DNA from: Haloarcula amylovorans
GTDB lineage: Archaea > Halobacteriota > Halobacteria > Halobacteriales > Haloarculaceae
NCBI RefSeq assembly: GCF_004681185.1
Contig: NZ_SRIF01000003.1
Span: 246,330-310,329, forward strand
Reading direction: 5' to 3'
Length of the DNA stretch: 64,000 bases
The notes under the pieces are model-generated. The model did not search any database. It saw only the letters and a program-made list of their open reading frames with translations, and was not told the DNA's origin. Made by a program: the position numbers and the translations under genes. Below are positions 42,120 through 51,129 of the stretch, piece by piece (position 1 is the stretch's first letter; each line of letters begins with the position of its first letter).

Positions 42120-42539
42120 TCATTGCATCACTGATACTACTGGGCGATTCGCGTCAAGGAGAATTGATTGAACCACACTCCCAAACAGCGCTTTTCCCGT
42201 TGGAGACCTTTTTCGGCCACTAACGACAATATAGTCTGCTGAAATCTCCTCACTATACTTGAGAATCTCTTCCGCAGGGTCCCCAATGAGACCGACTGGT
42301 TCAAATTCTTGACCAGATCCAGCTTGTGATCCAATCTCTTTGGCGGTCTGTTGGGCCTTGGACTTCGCCTCCTCAATATCAGACGTTTCCTCGGTTGAGC
42401 CGGAGACTAAATTCCCGACGGAAAATTCTCCGACATGCACCACGTGTAGGTCGGTATCGAAAGCAGTAGTAAGACTCCTCGCCTGCTCAAGGATCGGTTC
42501 TGCTCTCTCTGACTTGTCAACGGCTGCTACTATAGGCAT
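42120..42539 (-). CDS. Universal stress protein (UspA family)
   Basis: A 139-residue single-domain USP. The start is PIVAAVDKSERAEPILEQAR, and the ATP-binding loop near the end is VVSGRKRSPTGKALFGSVVQ (G-x2-G-x9-G-S type). GDPAEEILKYSEEISADYIV is the usual middle helix. USPs paired with TRAP transporters are frequent, and some bind ATP next to the transporter. ATG at 42539 is chosen because the 38 codons upstream are hydrophobic and unrelated. It lies 130 bases after DctM in the same direction. Confidence 0.85.
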   Translation of the reverse strand: MPIVAAVDKSERAEPILEQARSLTTAFDTDLHVVHVGEFSVGNLVSGSTEETSDIEEAKSKAQQTAKEIGSQAGSGQEFEPVGLIGDPAEEILKYSEEISADYIVVSGRKRSPTGKALFGSVVQSILLDANRPVVSVMQ

Positions 42540-42672
42540 ACTCCAATAGACAATATATGTATGATTGGTTATTATCTTTTTGCATTTAGAAGAAACTCCA
42601 ATGGTAATATAAATTGAATAATTACATACTATATGCAAGAATACTAGCGACAAGACCCGGATTGTGGGGTGT

Positions 42673-43968
42673 TCACCCCATTAATTGTTTTGGGATGAAC
42701 GTCACAGTTTCCGGGAAGATAGCGATAATTAGCAGAATGAGAGCCAAGGGAATATAGAAGGGCGCAATACCACGCATTGCATCTTCAAGATCAGCATCGG
42801 TCACTTTTTCGAGAACAAAGAGAACGACTCCTAACGGCGGAGTCACTAACCCGAATGTTAGCGTCAGGACCATCACTACACCTAGATGGAGAAGATCAAT
42901 CCCAACATTTTGTGCAACCGGAAGAAGAATCGGGACAAGGATAATCAACGAAGGGGTCACGTTCATGAACGTTCCCACAACGATGAACAGCCCTACGAAT
43001 AGCAGCATAATCACAGTTGGGTCAGAGGAAACAGCAGTAATCGATTCAGCAAGGAAGATAGGAATCCTCATTTGGAGGGCAACAAGGCCATACATCGTAG
43101 CCATACTGATAATAATGGTCAGTGAGAAGGTTTCGATAGCGCTATCTCGAAGTTCAGTGGCAAGGTCACTGGCAGAGAGGTCACCGTATATATATGCTAT
43201 TACCACTGCATAGAGGACTGCCATAGCACCAGCCTCTGTTGCTGTAAAGTATCCTTGAAGGATACCTCCAACGATTAGGAGTGGAATGAACAGGGCTGGT
43301 AACGCTTTGGTGAAGGTGTTGAACACACGTTTCAACGCAAATGAGTCTCCGCTCTGATAGCCCCGTAGTCGCGCGAGGATAGCAACGAAGATCATTAGCA
43401 CGGTGCCCAGTAATAGGCCTGGAATAACCCCGCCGAGGAAGAGTGCACCAATCGAAACCTCAGCGAGGACGCCATAGATGATTAGTGGTACACTCGGTGG
43501 GATAATTGGGCCGATTGTTGCCGATGCACCGGTAAGTCCAAGTGAGAAATCCTTTTCATAGCCCGCGTCACGCATCGATTTGTACTCAACACGGCCGAGA
43601 CCAGCCGCGTCAGCAGTTGCGAGGCCAGACATCCCTGAGAAGAGAATGCTTGCAACGACGTTCACATATGCAATGCCACCACGGAACTGCCCGACGAGTG
43701 AACCAGCGAAATCGAACATCTCCTCTGTGAGCCCGGCCCGATTCATGATTCGCCCCAAGAACAGGTAGAACGGGAGTGCGAGCAGACCGAAACTATTCAG
43801 CCCGTAGAACAGCTCGTTGCTGAGAATTGAGAGCTGAAATTCCGGACCAAAAGGAGCAGCCATCATCAGTACAGATGCTAGCCCCATTGCGAATGCAACA
43901 GGCACTCCAATAGCGTACAGTAGTAGGAGTAGTCCCAGGAACAGTACTGCGAGTGTAAGCGTGTTCAT
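42673..43968 (-). CDS. dctM: TRAP transporter large membrane subunit (DctM)
   Basis: A 431-residue permease with about 12 hydrophobic segments. Family motifs include ALPFYLFLGRIMNRAGLTEE, SGMSGLATADAAGLG, GLTGASATIGPIIPPSVPLI and the late FGLVTPPLGVVLFV. It imports a solute with sodium (or protons) with the DctP binding protein. The gene overlaps dctQ by ATGA. The repeated PP and T-x-P-P-L-G motifs are in the usual places. Substrate cannot be read from this subunit; the neighbours suggest a hydroxy-carboxylic acid. Confidence 0.92.
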   Translation of the reverse strand: MNTLTLAVLFLGLLLLLYAIGVPVAFAMGLASVLMMAAPFGPEFQLSILSNELFYGLNSFGLLALPFYLFLGRIMNRAGLTEEMFDFAGSLVGQFRGGIAYVNVVASILFSGMSGLATADAAGLGRVEYKSMRDAGYEKDFSLGLTGASATIGPIIPPSVPLIIYGVLAEVSIGALFLGGVIPGLLLGTVLMIFVAILARLRGYQSGDSFALKRVFNTFTKALPALFIPLLIVGGILQGYFTATEAGAMAVLYAVVIAYIYGDLSASDLATELRDSAIETFSLTIIISMATMYGLVALQMRIPIFLAESITAVSSDPTVIMLLFVGLFIVVGTFMNVTPSLIILVPILLPVAQNVGIDLLHLGVVMVLTLTFGLVTPPLGVVLFVLEKVTDADLEDAMRGIAPFYIPLALILLIIAIFPETVTFIPKQLMG

Positions 43969-44540
43969 GATTGTCCCTCCGTTGGTTCGTCTCTAACTGT
44001 TTCTTTCTCAGATTGATTCTGGTTACCCGAGGTCTCGAGGAACTCGCGAATTGCAGTAGCGAGATTCTGTAGTTCGAATACACCTACACACACGAACCCA
44101 AGCAATATGCCTAGATATATATGACCTGCCTTCAGTGCGTTGAGGCCTCCAAGTGCGCTTGTATCCCATCCCTGAATCGTTGCGTTATACAGAGACCAAA
44201 TAGCGACGCCGACGAACAGGAGTATCACAAGATACGTAACGATATCAAGCAACGCCTGAACTCGCTTGTGATCGGATAGGAGCCGCTCACGGATGAGCGT
44301 CAATCGAACGTGTTCTAGGTTTCGTGAGGCAACCGCTGCACCGAAATAGCTGCCCACGATAAAGAGGATCCGTGCGATGGGTTCCGTCCATGTAGCCGTG
44401 ATAGGTGCATTTGTTACTCTGAATATGACTTGTAGGCTTACGAGAGCGATGAGAAGCGTGAATATCACCGTCGTGAGAGTAAGCGTAACGCTATCAAGGA
44501 GATTCTCGCGTTTTGGGTTGAGGTTTTGGTCAATCTCCAT
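43965..44540 (-). CDS. dctQ: TRAP transporter small membrane subunit (DctQ)
   Basis: A 191-residue protein with four hydrophobic helices (about 15-40, 52-75, 93-112 and 132-155), the normal DctQ topology. The family segment RVTNAPITATWTEPIARILF and VGSYFGAAVASRNLEHVRLT (E-x-A-R-x2-F and the R-x-x-x-H region) is present. It bridges DctP and DctM. The C-terminus is soluble and charged. It overlaps dctM and follows dctP by about 40 bases. Confidence 0.9.
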   Translation of the reverse strand: MEIDQNLNPKRENLLDSVTLTLTTVIFTLLIALVSLQVIFRVTNAPITATWTEPIARILFIVGSYFGAAVASRNLEHVRLTLIRERLLSDHKRVQALLDIVTYLVILLFVGVAIWSLYNATIQGWDTSALGGLNALKAGHIYLGILLGFVCVGVFELQNLATAIREFLETSGNQNQSEKETVRDEPTEGQS

Positions 44541-44581
44541 ATATAGCGGTTTTTCTTCTTGTAGTCACGATTATACCCGCT

Positions 44582-45679
44582 CTACACATCTCGCCAGTAG
44601 TCCCACGTCTTGGCCCACTGATTTTCAAAGAGTTGCTCAACTGCTGGGCGACCAGCCTCTCGGAAGGCACCTTTATCTACATCTCGGACAACGGTCATTC
44701 CTTTATTTGCTACTTCGTCGATGAGCTTACTTTCAGCCGATTGGCCCTTTTCGGCACCCCACTGAGTCGCTTTATTGGCTGCTTCCTCGATGGTTTCCTG
44801 ATGCGTTTCGTCCAGTCCCGTTAAGAAACCATGGTTAATTGTCATAATACCCGCTGAAAGCAGATGACTTGTGAGACTAAGATGGCTCTGAACCTCGTAG
44901 AGGCTCTGTGAGTGAATTTGCTGGATATCCCCTTCAGATGCGTCGGCAACGCCCTGTTGGAGAGCACTGTAGAGTTCGTCAAGAGCAACCGGGGTAGGGC
45001 TAGCTCCAATTTCTTCCCACACTTTGATCCAAGTACTCAGCTGCGGAAGGCGAAGGTTCAGTCCCTGTACATCTTCAGGAGCGTTGATTGGCTTGTTAGA
45101 GGTGAAGTGACGATACCCTCGGTAAATAGGCTGGCCAATGAGAGTTTGGTTTCCTCGTTCCTGAAGCTGGTCGAGTGCAGGCTGGAACTTCTCACTTTGG
45201 ACTAGCTTTTTCATGTGCTGGTAGTCTTCAATGACAAATGGACTGTCAATGAAGTAGTATTCTGATGCATACCTGTCTAACGGCAGGAATCCACCGACAC
45301 TCATCTGAATGACGTTTTGGCTTACGAGATCAGCGATTTCTTCAACAGAGCCATAGGACCCACCCGCGGAAATCGTTGCTGAAATGTCTCCGCCAGACAT
45401 TTCCTCGACATTCTCTGCAAAACGCTTGGCAGTCCGAACCTGGATATTTTCCGGGTTCTCGGTGCTACCGAGAGTTATCTGAACGTTATTGCTGCCGCCA
45501 GAGTCCGTGGATCCAGTTGTTCCCCCGTTTCCACTGCTATTGCCACCGCCGCTATTGCCACCAGTACTATTGTTACCCTCGTTAGCACAGCCAGCTAGTC
45601 CACTCATTCCCGCTGTAAGAGCGCCGGCCGTCATTTTTAGAACGTTACGTCTATCAGAGAGTCTGCTATCTCTTACCAT
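44582..45679 (-). CDS. dctP: TRAP transporter solute-binding lipoprotein (DctP)
   Basis: The protein has about 365 residues. The Tat lipoprotein signal has RRNVLKMTAG and lipobox LAGC, followed by a long Gly/Ser/Asn linker. The mature domain has RTAKRFAENVEEMSGGDISA, then RGYRHFTSNKPINAPEDVQG with the conserved Arg that ligates the substrate carboxylate, LNLRLPQLSTWIKVWEEIGA, and TPVALDELYSALQQGVADAS. This is the normal DctP pattern for a carboxylic acid. Starts at 45679 or 45706 both give a good signal peptide. Its upstream region is divergent with the Ldh_2 gene at 45989. Confidence 0.9.
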   Translation of the reverse strand: MVRDSRLSDRRNVLKMTAGALTAGMSGLAGCANEGNNSTGGNSGGGNSSGNGGTTGSTDSGGSNNVQITLGSTENPENIQVRTAKRFAENVEEMSGGDISATISAGGSYGSVEEIADLVSQNVIQMSVGGFLPLDRYASEYYFIDSPFVIEDYQHMKKLVQSEKFQPALDQLQERGNQTLIGQPIYRGYRHFTSNKPINAPEDVQGLNLRLPQLSTWIKVWEEIGASPTPVALDELYSALQQGVADASEGDIQQIHSQSLYEVQSHLSLTSHLLSAGIMTINHGFLTGLDETHQETIEEAANKATQWGAEKGQSAESKLIDEVANKGMTVVRDVDKGAFREAGRPAVEQLFENQWAKTWDYWRDV

Positions 45680-45988
45680 TGCGACGGATAATCCATTAAC
45701 AACCATATGGTATAAACCTTTCCCACCACTCACTAAGCTCCGTGCGATTTTGAAGTCCGGTACCCAAGAGAATATATAACAAGGACAGTATGATATAGAG
45801 TGAACCGGATCAGCTCGAAGTCGCAGGTGCTGTCCGTCCGACTAGCGGGCGTGGTACATCCCAAACAGTATCTAATCCGCTCTAATGATAGTCCGTTGAA
45901 TAAGAATCTCGGCGGCTATCTTACGGCCCAATAGTAGAAAGACGAGACAGCGGATCCGGGACGCAAAACTGAACGGAAATATCCACCA

Positions 45989-47056
45989 ATGACAGACGAA
46001 ATTCGCGTTGACCACGACCGGCTCACGACTTATGCACGAACAGCTTTGGAAAAAACAGGTGTAGATAGTGACCATGCTCGTATTGTCGCAGAATGTCTTG
46101 TTGATGCAAACCTTCACGGAGTCGATACGCATGGTGTATTCAAGCTCCCTGAGTACGTGAACCGGGTCAATAGTGGGGGGATGAACAAAGATCCAGAGAT
46201 CTCTGTAACTCGAACCAAAGAGGCTACTGCTATCGTTGACGGCGATAATGGCCCCGGACAGTCTGTTACCCGTCGAGCTATGGACGAAGCAATCGAGATT
46301 GCAGAGGAGGCGGGCGCCGGGCTAGTGGGGGTCAAAAAAAGCCAGCACTTCGGGACGGCTGCAAATTTTACTCGGCAGGCTGCGGAGAATGGCTGTATTG
46401 GTATCTGCATGACCCATGCTGGTCAAAACGTAGTGCCCTTTGGGGGAACAGAACCATACTTTGGAACGAATCCTATCGCCATCTCTCTCCCTCGTGAAGG
46501 AGAATTCCCAGTTACTCTCGACATGGCGACAAGCGTGAAGGCTAAATCAGCGGTATCACTCGCGGAAAAGCGAGGTGAAGACATCCCTGAAGAATGGGCC
46601 CTCAACAATGAAGGAGAGCCGACAACGGATCCAAGCGAATTCGGTGCGCTTCGTCCGGTTGGCGGTCCGAAAGGATACGGTCTTGCATTTATGGTTGAGG
46701 GATTCTGTGGTCTCTTGATGAACTCTGTGTTCGGAAAAGACGTCCCCAGTTCCTACGAGAATCTCTCTACACCGCAAAATCTCAGTCATTTTCTAGTGGC
46801 TATCGATATTGAGGCGTTCACATCGCTTGAGGGATACACAGAGCGGCTAAACCAGATGGCTGCTGAACTCAAGAATATACCTACACAGGATGGTTTCAGT
46901 CAGGTCTTGGTCCCAGGTGAGCCTGAGAACATGACAAAAGAGCAACGAGCAGAAGAGGGCATCCCATTCTCTTCAGAGGAGTGGGAAGCACTCACAGATC
47001 TCGGTGAGAAGCTGGATCTCAACTACGAGGGACTTCGTACCGACAACGTTCCGTAA
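45989..47056 (+). CDS. Ldh_2-family malate/lactate/sulfolactate-type dehydrogenase, paralogue 1
   Basis: A 355-residue NAD(P)-dependent oxidoreductase of the malate/L-lactate (type 2) family. It has VDANLHGVDTHGVFKLPEYV with the catalytic His region, VKKSQHFGTAANFTRQAAEN, NPIAISLPREGEFPVTLDMA and RPVGGPKGYGLAFMVE. The family oxidises 2-hydroxyacids such as malate, (S)-sulfolactate, ureidoglycolate or 2,3-diketogulonate; the substrate is not evident. It is transcribed divergently from dctP. The second paralogue at 47136 is convergent with it. Base composition is AT-rich like the rest of the island. Confidence 0.88.
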   Translation: MTDEIRVDHDRLTTYARTALEKTGVDSDHARIVAECLVDANLHGVDTHGVFKLPEYVNRVNSGGMNKDPEISVTRTKEATAIVDGDNGPGQSVTRRAMDEAIEIAEEAGAGLVGVKKSQHFGTAANFTRQAAENGCIGICMTHAGQNVVPFGGTEPYFGTNPIAISLPREGEFPVTLDMATSVKAKSAVSLAEKRGEDIPEEWALNNEGEPTTDPSEFGALRPVGGPKGYGLAFMVEGFCGLLMNSVFGKDVPSSYENLSTPQNLSHFLVAIDIEAFTSLEGYTERLNQMAAELKNIPTQDGFSQVLVPGEPENMTKEQRAEEGIPFSSEEWEALTDLGEKLDLNYEGLRTDNVP

Positions 47057-47135
47057 TTTTAAGCTCGCTCCGACGCCTTCTGGACTGAAACTGGTTTAAT
47101 AGGAGATCGGACTCGAAACGGTGTTCGGCTGACGC

Positions 47136-48206
47136 CTATTTCTGTGGAATCTCTACTGGGAATGAAATCTCGTATCGATTCGCTAAATCGGCGAGTGTCG
47201 CAATTACCCCTGGGCCGAGAGGGATACCATTCTCCTTACGACGGTTTCGTGTTTCCGCCTCAATCTCCCCGGGTAACTTGACTTGGTCAACTCCTTCTTT
47301 AGGAGAGATAGCCTTTACCCGGTTAATCATGTCGTCTATCTCCTCCTTGAATTCTCCCAGATCTCGATAATACGAGGGATCAATTGCACCAACCCAGTGG
47401 CCAACTTGCTGGGGCTTTGAATAGTCATCATATAGTGAATCGACATCCGGACTGATTCCCATCCCTGAGAGCACACCAGAGCAAACGTCAACGAGCAACC
47501 CGAGACCATATCCTTTGGGACCGCCGACCGGTCGAAGGGCATGTACATCTTCCGGAGCCGTCGCGGGATTTCCATCTTGGTCCATCGCCCAGTGGTCGGG
47601 GATAGACTCTCCTTCTTCTTCGGCGACGTGGATTTTGCCTTTTGCGACTACACTAGTTGCCATATCAAGCGTGATCGAGTATGACTGATTAGTTGGTATC
47701 GAATATCCTAACGGATTAGTACCGAAAAATGGATCGATACCACCGAACGGCGCTACGTTCGGCCCAACATTTGTCATCGCGATCCCGATACAATTGCGTT
47801 CTGCCGCCCGTTGAGTGTAATACGCTGCTGTGCCGAAATGGTTACTGTTCCGGACCGACGCAAAGGCAGCACCGGTGTCTTTCGCAGCGTCCACGGCGGC
47901 ATCGATCGCTTCAACAGTTGCAACCTGTCCCAGTCCATCATCCGCATCAACCAAGAGCGTGGACGGAGCAGCCCTCGTGAGGGATACGTCCGGTGTCGAA
48001 TTGAACCCACCTTCCTCGATACTCTTTACATATGGTTCGAGTCGTACCACTCCATGCGAATCGACACCCCGGAGATTTGCTGAGACTAGGGCTTGACTGA
48101 CGATACTTGCGTGTTCCTTCGAGAGTCCCGCATTCCGGAATACTTCGCTGGAAAACTCTTCAAGAGCCACGTGATCTACGTGAATGTGTTGCTCTGACTT
48201 GGACAT
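47136..48206 (-). CDS. Ldh_2-family dehydrogenase, paralogue 2
   Basis: A 356-residue homologue of the gene at 45989. Equivalent motifs are SANLRGVDSHGVVRLEPYVK, VRNSNHFGTAAYYTQRAAER, NPLGYSIPTNQSYSITLDMA and RPVGGPKGYGLGLLVDVCSG. The two differ enough to have different substrates or stereochemistry. It is followed on the minus strand in a likely operon by nothing, and is preceded by the D-2-hydroxyacid dehydrogenase and the RraA-like genes, all on the same strand. ATG 48206 is the natural start. Confidence 0.88.
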   Translation of the reverse strand: MSKSEQHIHVDHVALEEFSSEVFRNAGLSKEHASIVSQALVSANLRGVDSHGVVRLEPYVKSIEEGGFNSTPDVSLTRAAPSTLLVDADDGLGQVATVEAIDAAVDAAKDTGAAFASVRNSNHFGTAAYYTQRAAERNCIGIAMTNVGPNVAPFGGIDPFFGTNPLGYSIPTNQSYSITLDMATSVVAKGKIHVAEEEGESIPDHWAMDQDGNPATAPEDVHALRPVGGPKGYGLGLLVDVCSGVLSGMGISPDVDSLYDDYSKPQQVGHWVGAIDPSYYRDLGEFKEEIDDMINRVKAISPKEGVDQVKLPGEIEAETRNRRKENGIPLGPGVIATLADLANRYEISFPVEIPQK

Positions 48207-48287
48207 ATTGTGTAGTTCCTTAGCTAATATTAGCGTTTAGTTCGATAATCATTGGCGACGTTATCCTTTACCAGTATTAGATCATTA

Positions 48288-49292
48288 TTAGTGGTCATCT
48301 TCAATTGCAGAGTTTGGTAGAGGATTACTCTGTAAGCCTGCGATAGCATTTTCAGCAGCCATTTCTGCCATTTTCTGTCTAGTTTCAATACTCGCACTTG
48401 CGAGGTGAGGTGTCACGACGAGCTTTTCGGGTGCGTACTCAAGAAGTTCATGGTCAGCGGGGAGTGGTTCCGGGTCAGTAACGTCAAGACCTGCCCGTTC
48501 AATCCAGTCCTGGTCAAGAGCTTTTATAAGAGACGCTGTCTCTACTACTGGACCTCGACTTGTGTTGATGAGAATGGCACTCTCTTTCATGCTTCGTAGC
48601 TCTTCCTCACCAACGAGTCCACGCGTCGCCTCAAAGAGTGGGACGTGCACACTCACAAAGTCACTTTGTCTAAATACTTTTTCCTGATCAACATGTGTAA
48701 TGTCGACGCCGGATTCAGCGAGTTGTTGTTCAGCCTCCTCACGTTGCTGGACATCAGAATATAGGACCGTCATATCGAATCCAGCTGCTCGTTTCGCGAC
48801 CGCATTTCCAATATTCCCAAGTCCCACAATGCCTAGGGTTGCACCATGAATATCGGGCCCAGTGAGAAGTTCAGGCTGCCACGTTTCCCATTTGTCATCT
48901 CGCACATACTCGTACCCCTCTACTGTCCGGCGTGCACACGTGGCTAATAGTGACCAAGTGAAATCGGCTGTAGTTTCGGTCAAAACACCAGGAGTGTGAC
49001 CAACAGCGATATCTCGCTCAGTCGCTGCAGCTAAATCAACGTGATCGTACCCTACTGAATAAGTACTAATGACCTCAAGATTCGACGAGGCGTCCATGAC
49101 AGTCGCGTCAATATCATCTGTGAGGAGGCAGACGAGACCGTCTGCTTCGAGCTCTGAAAGTCGGTCGATGATCTGTTCTTTCGATGGGGGTCGTTTCTCC
49201 GACCAAACCTCGACATCGTACGATTCTTTGAGCTGTTCAAGACCGGGCGCTGGAATTTCCCGGGTAACATATACTGTCGGCTTGTTCGTCAT
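48288..49292 (-). CDS. D-2-hydroxyacid dehydrogenase (glyoxylate/hydroxypyruvate reductase-like)
   Basis: The protein has 334 residues. The NAD-binding Rossmann motif is TLGIVGLGNIGNAVAKRAAG, followed by INTSRGPVVETASL. The catalytic Arg lies in that region and the His is in TPHLASASIETRQ. The substrate loop near the N-terminus is STYSVGYDHVDL. It probably interconverts hydroxypyruvate and D-glycerate, or glyoxylate and glycolate, which fits the glycerate kinase in the island. ATG at 49292 (MTNKPTVYVTREIPAPG) is the standard start; the longer frame is not needed. It lies about 80 bases before the Ldh_2 gene. Confidence 0.9.
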   Translation of the reverse strand: MTNKPTVYVTREIPAPGLEQLKESYDVEVWSEKRPPSKEQIIDRLSELEADGLVCLLTDDIDATVMDASSNLEVISTYSVGYDHVDLAAATERDIAVGHTPGVLTETTADFTWSLLATCARRTVEGYEYVRDDKWETWQPELLTGPDIHGATLGIVGLGNIGNAVAKRAAGFDMTVLYSDVQQREEAEQQLAESGVDITHVDQEKVFRQSDFVSVHVPLFEATRGLVGEEELRSMKESAILINTSRGPVVETASLIKALDQDWIERAGLDVTDPEPLPADHELLEYAPEKLVVTPHLASASIETRQKMAEMAAENAIAGLQSNPLPNSAIEDDH

Positions 49293-49411
49293 CCACACGG
49301 GTAATCGATACAACCAATAAAAAATGTTTGGGTGCCCCAAGGGAGGGAGTTTGGTTTTAACCAGCTACATATATTGGAATTAATACACTGCCGGACTCTG
49401 ATATCGAATAT

Positions 49412-50086
49412 TTACTTCTCAACGAGATCTAGGTCATTGTACTGCTGCTCAAACCCAGCAATATCGTAGATATACTCCCCGTCTTGAATTCGCTTCCGTG
49501 TCGACTCCTCTTCCTCGAGTTTAACTTGTGCATCTTCTAAAACTTTCTCGGCATGATGAGGCTTTACCACGACAACTCCCTCATTGTCTCCGATGACAAT
49601 ATCCCCTGGCTCGACGACTAATTCTCCGCACGAAATTGGGACATTGATAGAGCCAGGATGCGCTTTATATGACCCTTTAGGACTAGTCCCCCGCGCAAAT
49701 ACTGGGAATCCGAGGTCGTCTATTTCCTCAACGTCACGGGCAGCACCGTCAATGACCGTGCCGTGGATCCCATGATGTCTACAAGACGTTGAAAAGAGTT
49801 CACCGACTAGGCCCGCTTCTGTATACGCATTTGCGTCAATCACGAGAACATCTCCCGCCTCAGCCATTGTCAGCGCTTTATGCGCCATGAGGTTGTCCCC
49901 TGGATAGGTCTTGACTGTGAAAGCCGTGCCAGCCATTGACACGTCTTGGGGAATAGCTTCAATCTCGCTTGCCATCGTATTCTCGTATTTTGAGGTGACG
50001 TCGGAAAGGATCGGTGTAGGAATGCCCTTGAACTGTGCAACTAATTCTTCCGGCGGTCGATCAATTTCGGATACAACTCTGTGCAT
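49412..50086 (-). CDS. RraA-like aldolase/decarboxylase family protein
   Basis: A 224-residue protein of the RraA/HMG-aldolase family, which covers 4-hydroxy-4-methyl-2-oxoglutarate aldolase and oxaloacetate decarboxylase. It has AGTAFTVKTYPGDNLMAHKA, VLVIDANAYTEAGLVGELFS with the metal-loop region, then HGTVIDGAARDVEEIDDLGF with the R-D of the active site, and GDIVIGDNEGVVVV. In a hydroxy-acid catabolic cluster it may cleave a branched or dicarboxylic intermediate to pyruvate. GTG 50092 and ATG 50086 are alternative starts. It is the first gene of the minus-strand set and diverges from IclR. Confidence 0.87.
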   Translation of the reverse strand: MHRVVSEIDRPPEELVAQFKGIPTPILSDVTSKYENTMASEIEAIPQDVSMAGTAFTVKTYPGDNLMAHKALTMAEAGDVLVIDANAYTEAGLVGELFSTSCRHHGIHGTVIDGAARDVEEIDDLGFPVFARGTSPKGSYKAHPGSINVPISCGELVVEPGDIVIGDNEGVVVVKPHHAEKVLEDAQVKLEEEESTRKRIQDGEYIYDIAGFEQQYNDLDLVEK

Positions 50087-50146
50087 CTTCACCTACAGGC
50101 TTGAGACGCGTGAACTTAATTCGCCCGGTTAGGACGCTAACGGTGT

Positions 50147-50163
50147 ATTTCATGTGATGAAAT
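50147..50163. promoter_or_regulatory. Perfect palindrome ATTTCAT-GTG-ATGAAAT (candidate IclR operator 1)
   Basis: The 7-base arms are exact complements. The site is about 60 bases before the RraA-like start and about 150 before the divergent iclR start. A degenerate copy at 50270-50286 has the same arms (GTTTCAC-TGC-ATGAAAT), 5 of 7 positions paired. Both lie between the two divergent genes, where an IclR regulator is expected to bind. Confidence 0.65.
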
Positions 50164-50219
50164 GAATTTCCGGGCAAAGATGATTATGTTTAGATCCAAT
50201 ATGAATAGTAGGCGAGATC

Positions 50220-50241
50220 CCTCTAATTCGGAGATTAGAGA
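50220..50241. promoter_or_regulatory. Inverted repeat CTCTAAT-N6-ATTAGAG in the divergent promoter region
   Basis: Exact 7-base arms (50221-50227 and 50234-50240) enclose TCGGAG. It lies midway between the two ATTTCAT-type palindromes. It could be a second operator or part of a hairpin in the leader of iclR. Confidence 0.5.
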
Positions 50242-50269
50242 CACGGGATTCGGAGGGCGACAAAATCCC

Positions 50270-50286
50270 GTTTCACTGCATGAAAT
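50270..50286. promoter_or_regulatory. Degenerate copy of the ATTTCAT palindrome (candidate IclR operator 2)
   Basis: GTTTCAC and ATGAAAT flank TGC. It lies 24 bases before the iclR ATG at 50311, in a position to autoregulate iclR. It matches the perfect site at 50147-50163 in arm sequence and spacing. Confidence 0.5.
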
Positions 50287-50310
50287 GACTTATGTGTGTA
50301 GGACACAAGC

Positions 50311-51060
50311 ATGGAACTGATGAAAGTCCTCGAAAAGACGTGTGATATCCTCGACTGTCTGTCATCGGCTGGTTCATTGGAATTAGGAGCGATTGCTGCT
50401 CAGACAGACTTGCCCAGAAGTACGGTACATCACCACCTTACCACTCTTGAAAAACGAGGTTTCGTTATCAACGACAGGGGAACATACCGTCTCGGACTTA
50501 GGTTTCTGGATATTGGTGAAAAAACTCGGCAACGAACAGACCTTTTCCAGATCGTTCAGTCCGAGATAGACGAGCTCGCCCAGACGATGAACACCCAGGT
50601 TACAGTTTTTATTCTGGAACAGAACCACGCAGTTGCTCTCTATACAAGTGGTGAAAACCCTGGCCTCCCAACCACGTTACATGCGGGTCAGCATCTGCCA
50701 TTACATGCTACAGCTTCAGGAAAAGCACTATTGAGTGAAAAAATCGAAAAGGGCGATGGGATACCGATGGAAGATCTTCGAATGTATTCCTATACCAAGA
50801 ATACCATAACTGAAGAGGATACCCTCAAAACCGTAATACGTCGGGTAGCAAACCAAGGGTACGCAATCACCAAGGAAGAAAGATGGACTGGACAGTGTGG
50901 AATTGCCGTTCCATTCTCACCAACAGGGGAGAATCTCGTTGCTTCAGTGGGGACTTCACTAACGTCGGACGAAATAGAACAGGCAGACCTTCATGATCTT
51001 GTTTCAGATATTAAGCAAACAGTTAATGTGATTGAGATTAAGTCTGATTACTCTCAGTAG
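50311..51060 (+). CDS. IclR-family transcriptional regulator
   Basis: A 249-residue regulator. The N-terminal winged helix is LEKTCDILDCLSSAGSLELG, AAQTDLPRSTVHHHLTTLEK and RGTYRLGLRFLDIG. The effector domain (about 75-245) has HLPLHATASGKALLSEKIEK, the YTKNTITEEDTLKTVIRRVA segment and EERWTGQCGIAVPFSPTGEN with the conserved Gly/Cys of the ligand pocket. IclR proteins commonly control catabolic operons in response to an acid metabolite. It diverges from the RraA-like operon, with palindromes between them, so it probably controls that operon and itself, and perhaps the TRAP operon. Confidence 0.9.
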   Translation: MELMKVLEKTCDILDCLSSAGSLELGAIAAQTDLPRSTVHHHLTTLEKRGFVINDRGTYRLGLRFLDIGEKTRQRTDLFQIVQSEIDELAQTMNTQVTVFILEQNHAVALYTSGENPGLPTTLHAGQHLPLHATASGKALLSEKIEKGDGIPMEDLRMYSYTKNTITEEDTLKTVIRRVANQGYAITKEERWTGQCGIAVPFSPTGENLVASVGTSLTSDEIEQADLHDLVSDIKQTVNVIEIKSDYSQ

Positions 51061-51129
51061 TCATACCGAGAAATAGGAGAAGATGTAGTACATTCGAATA
51101 CCAGTACCCAGTGATTGTGAGAACTGTGA

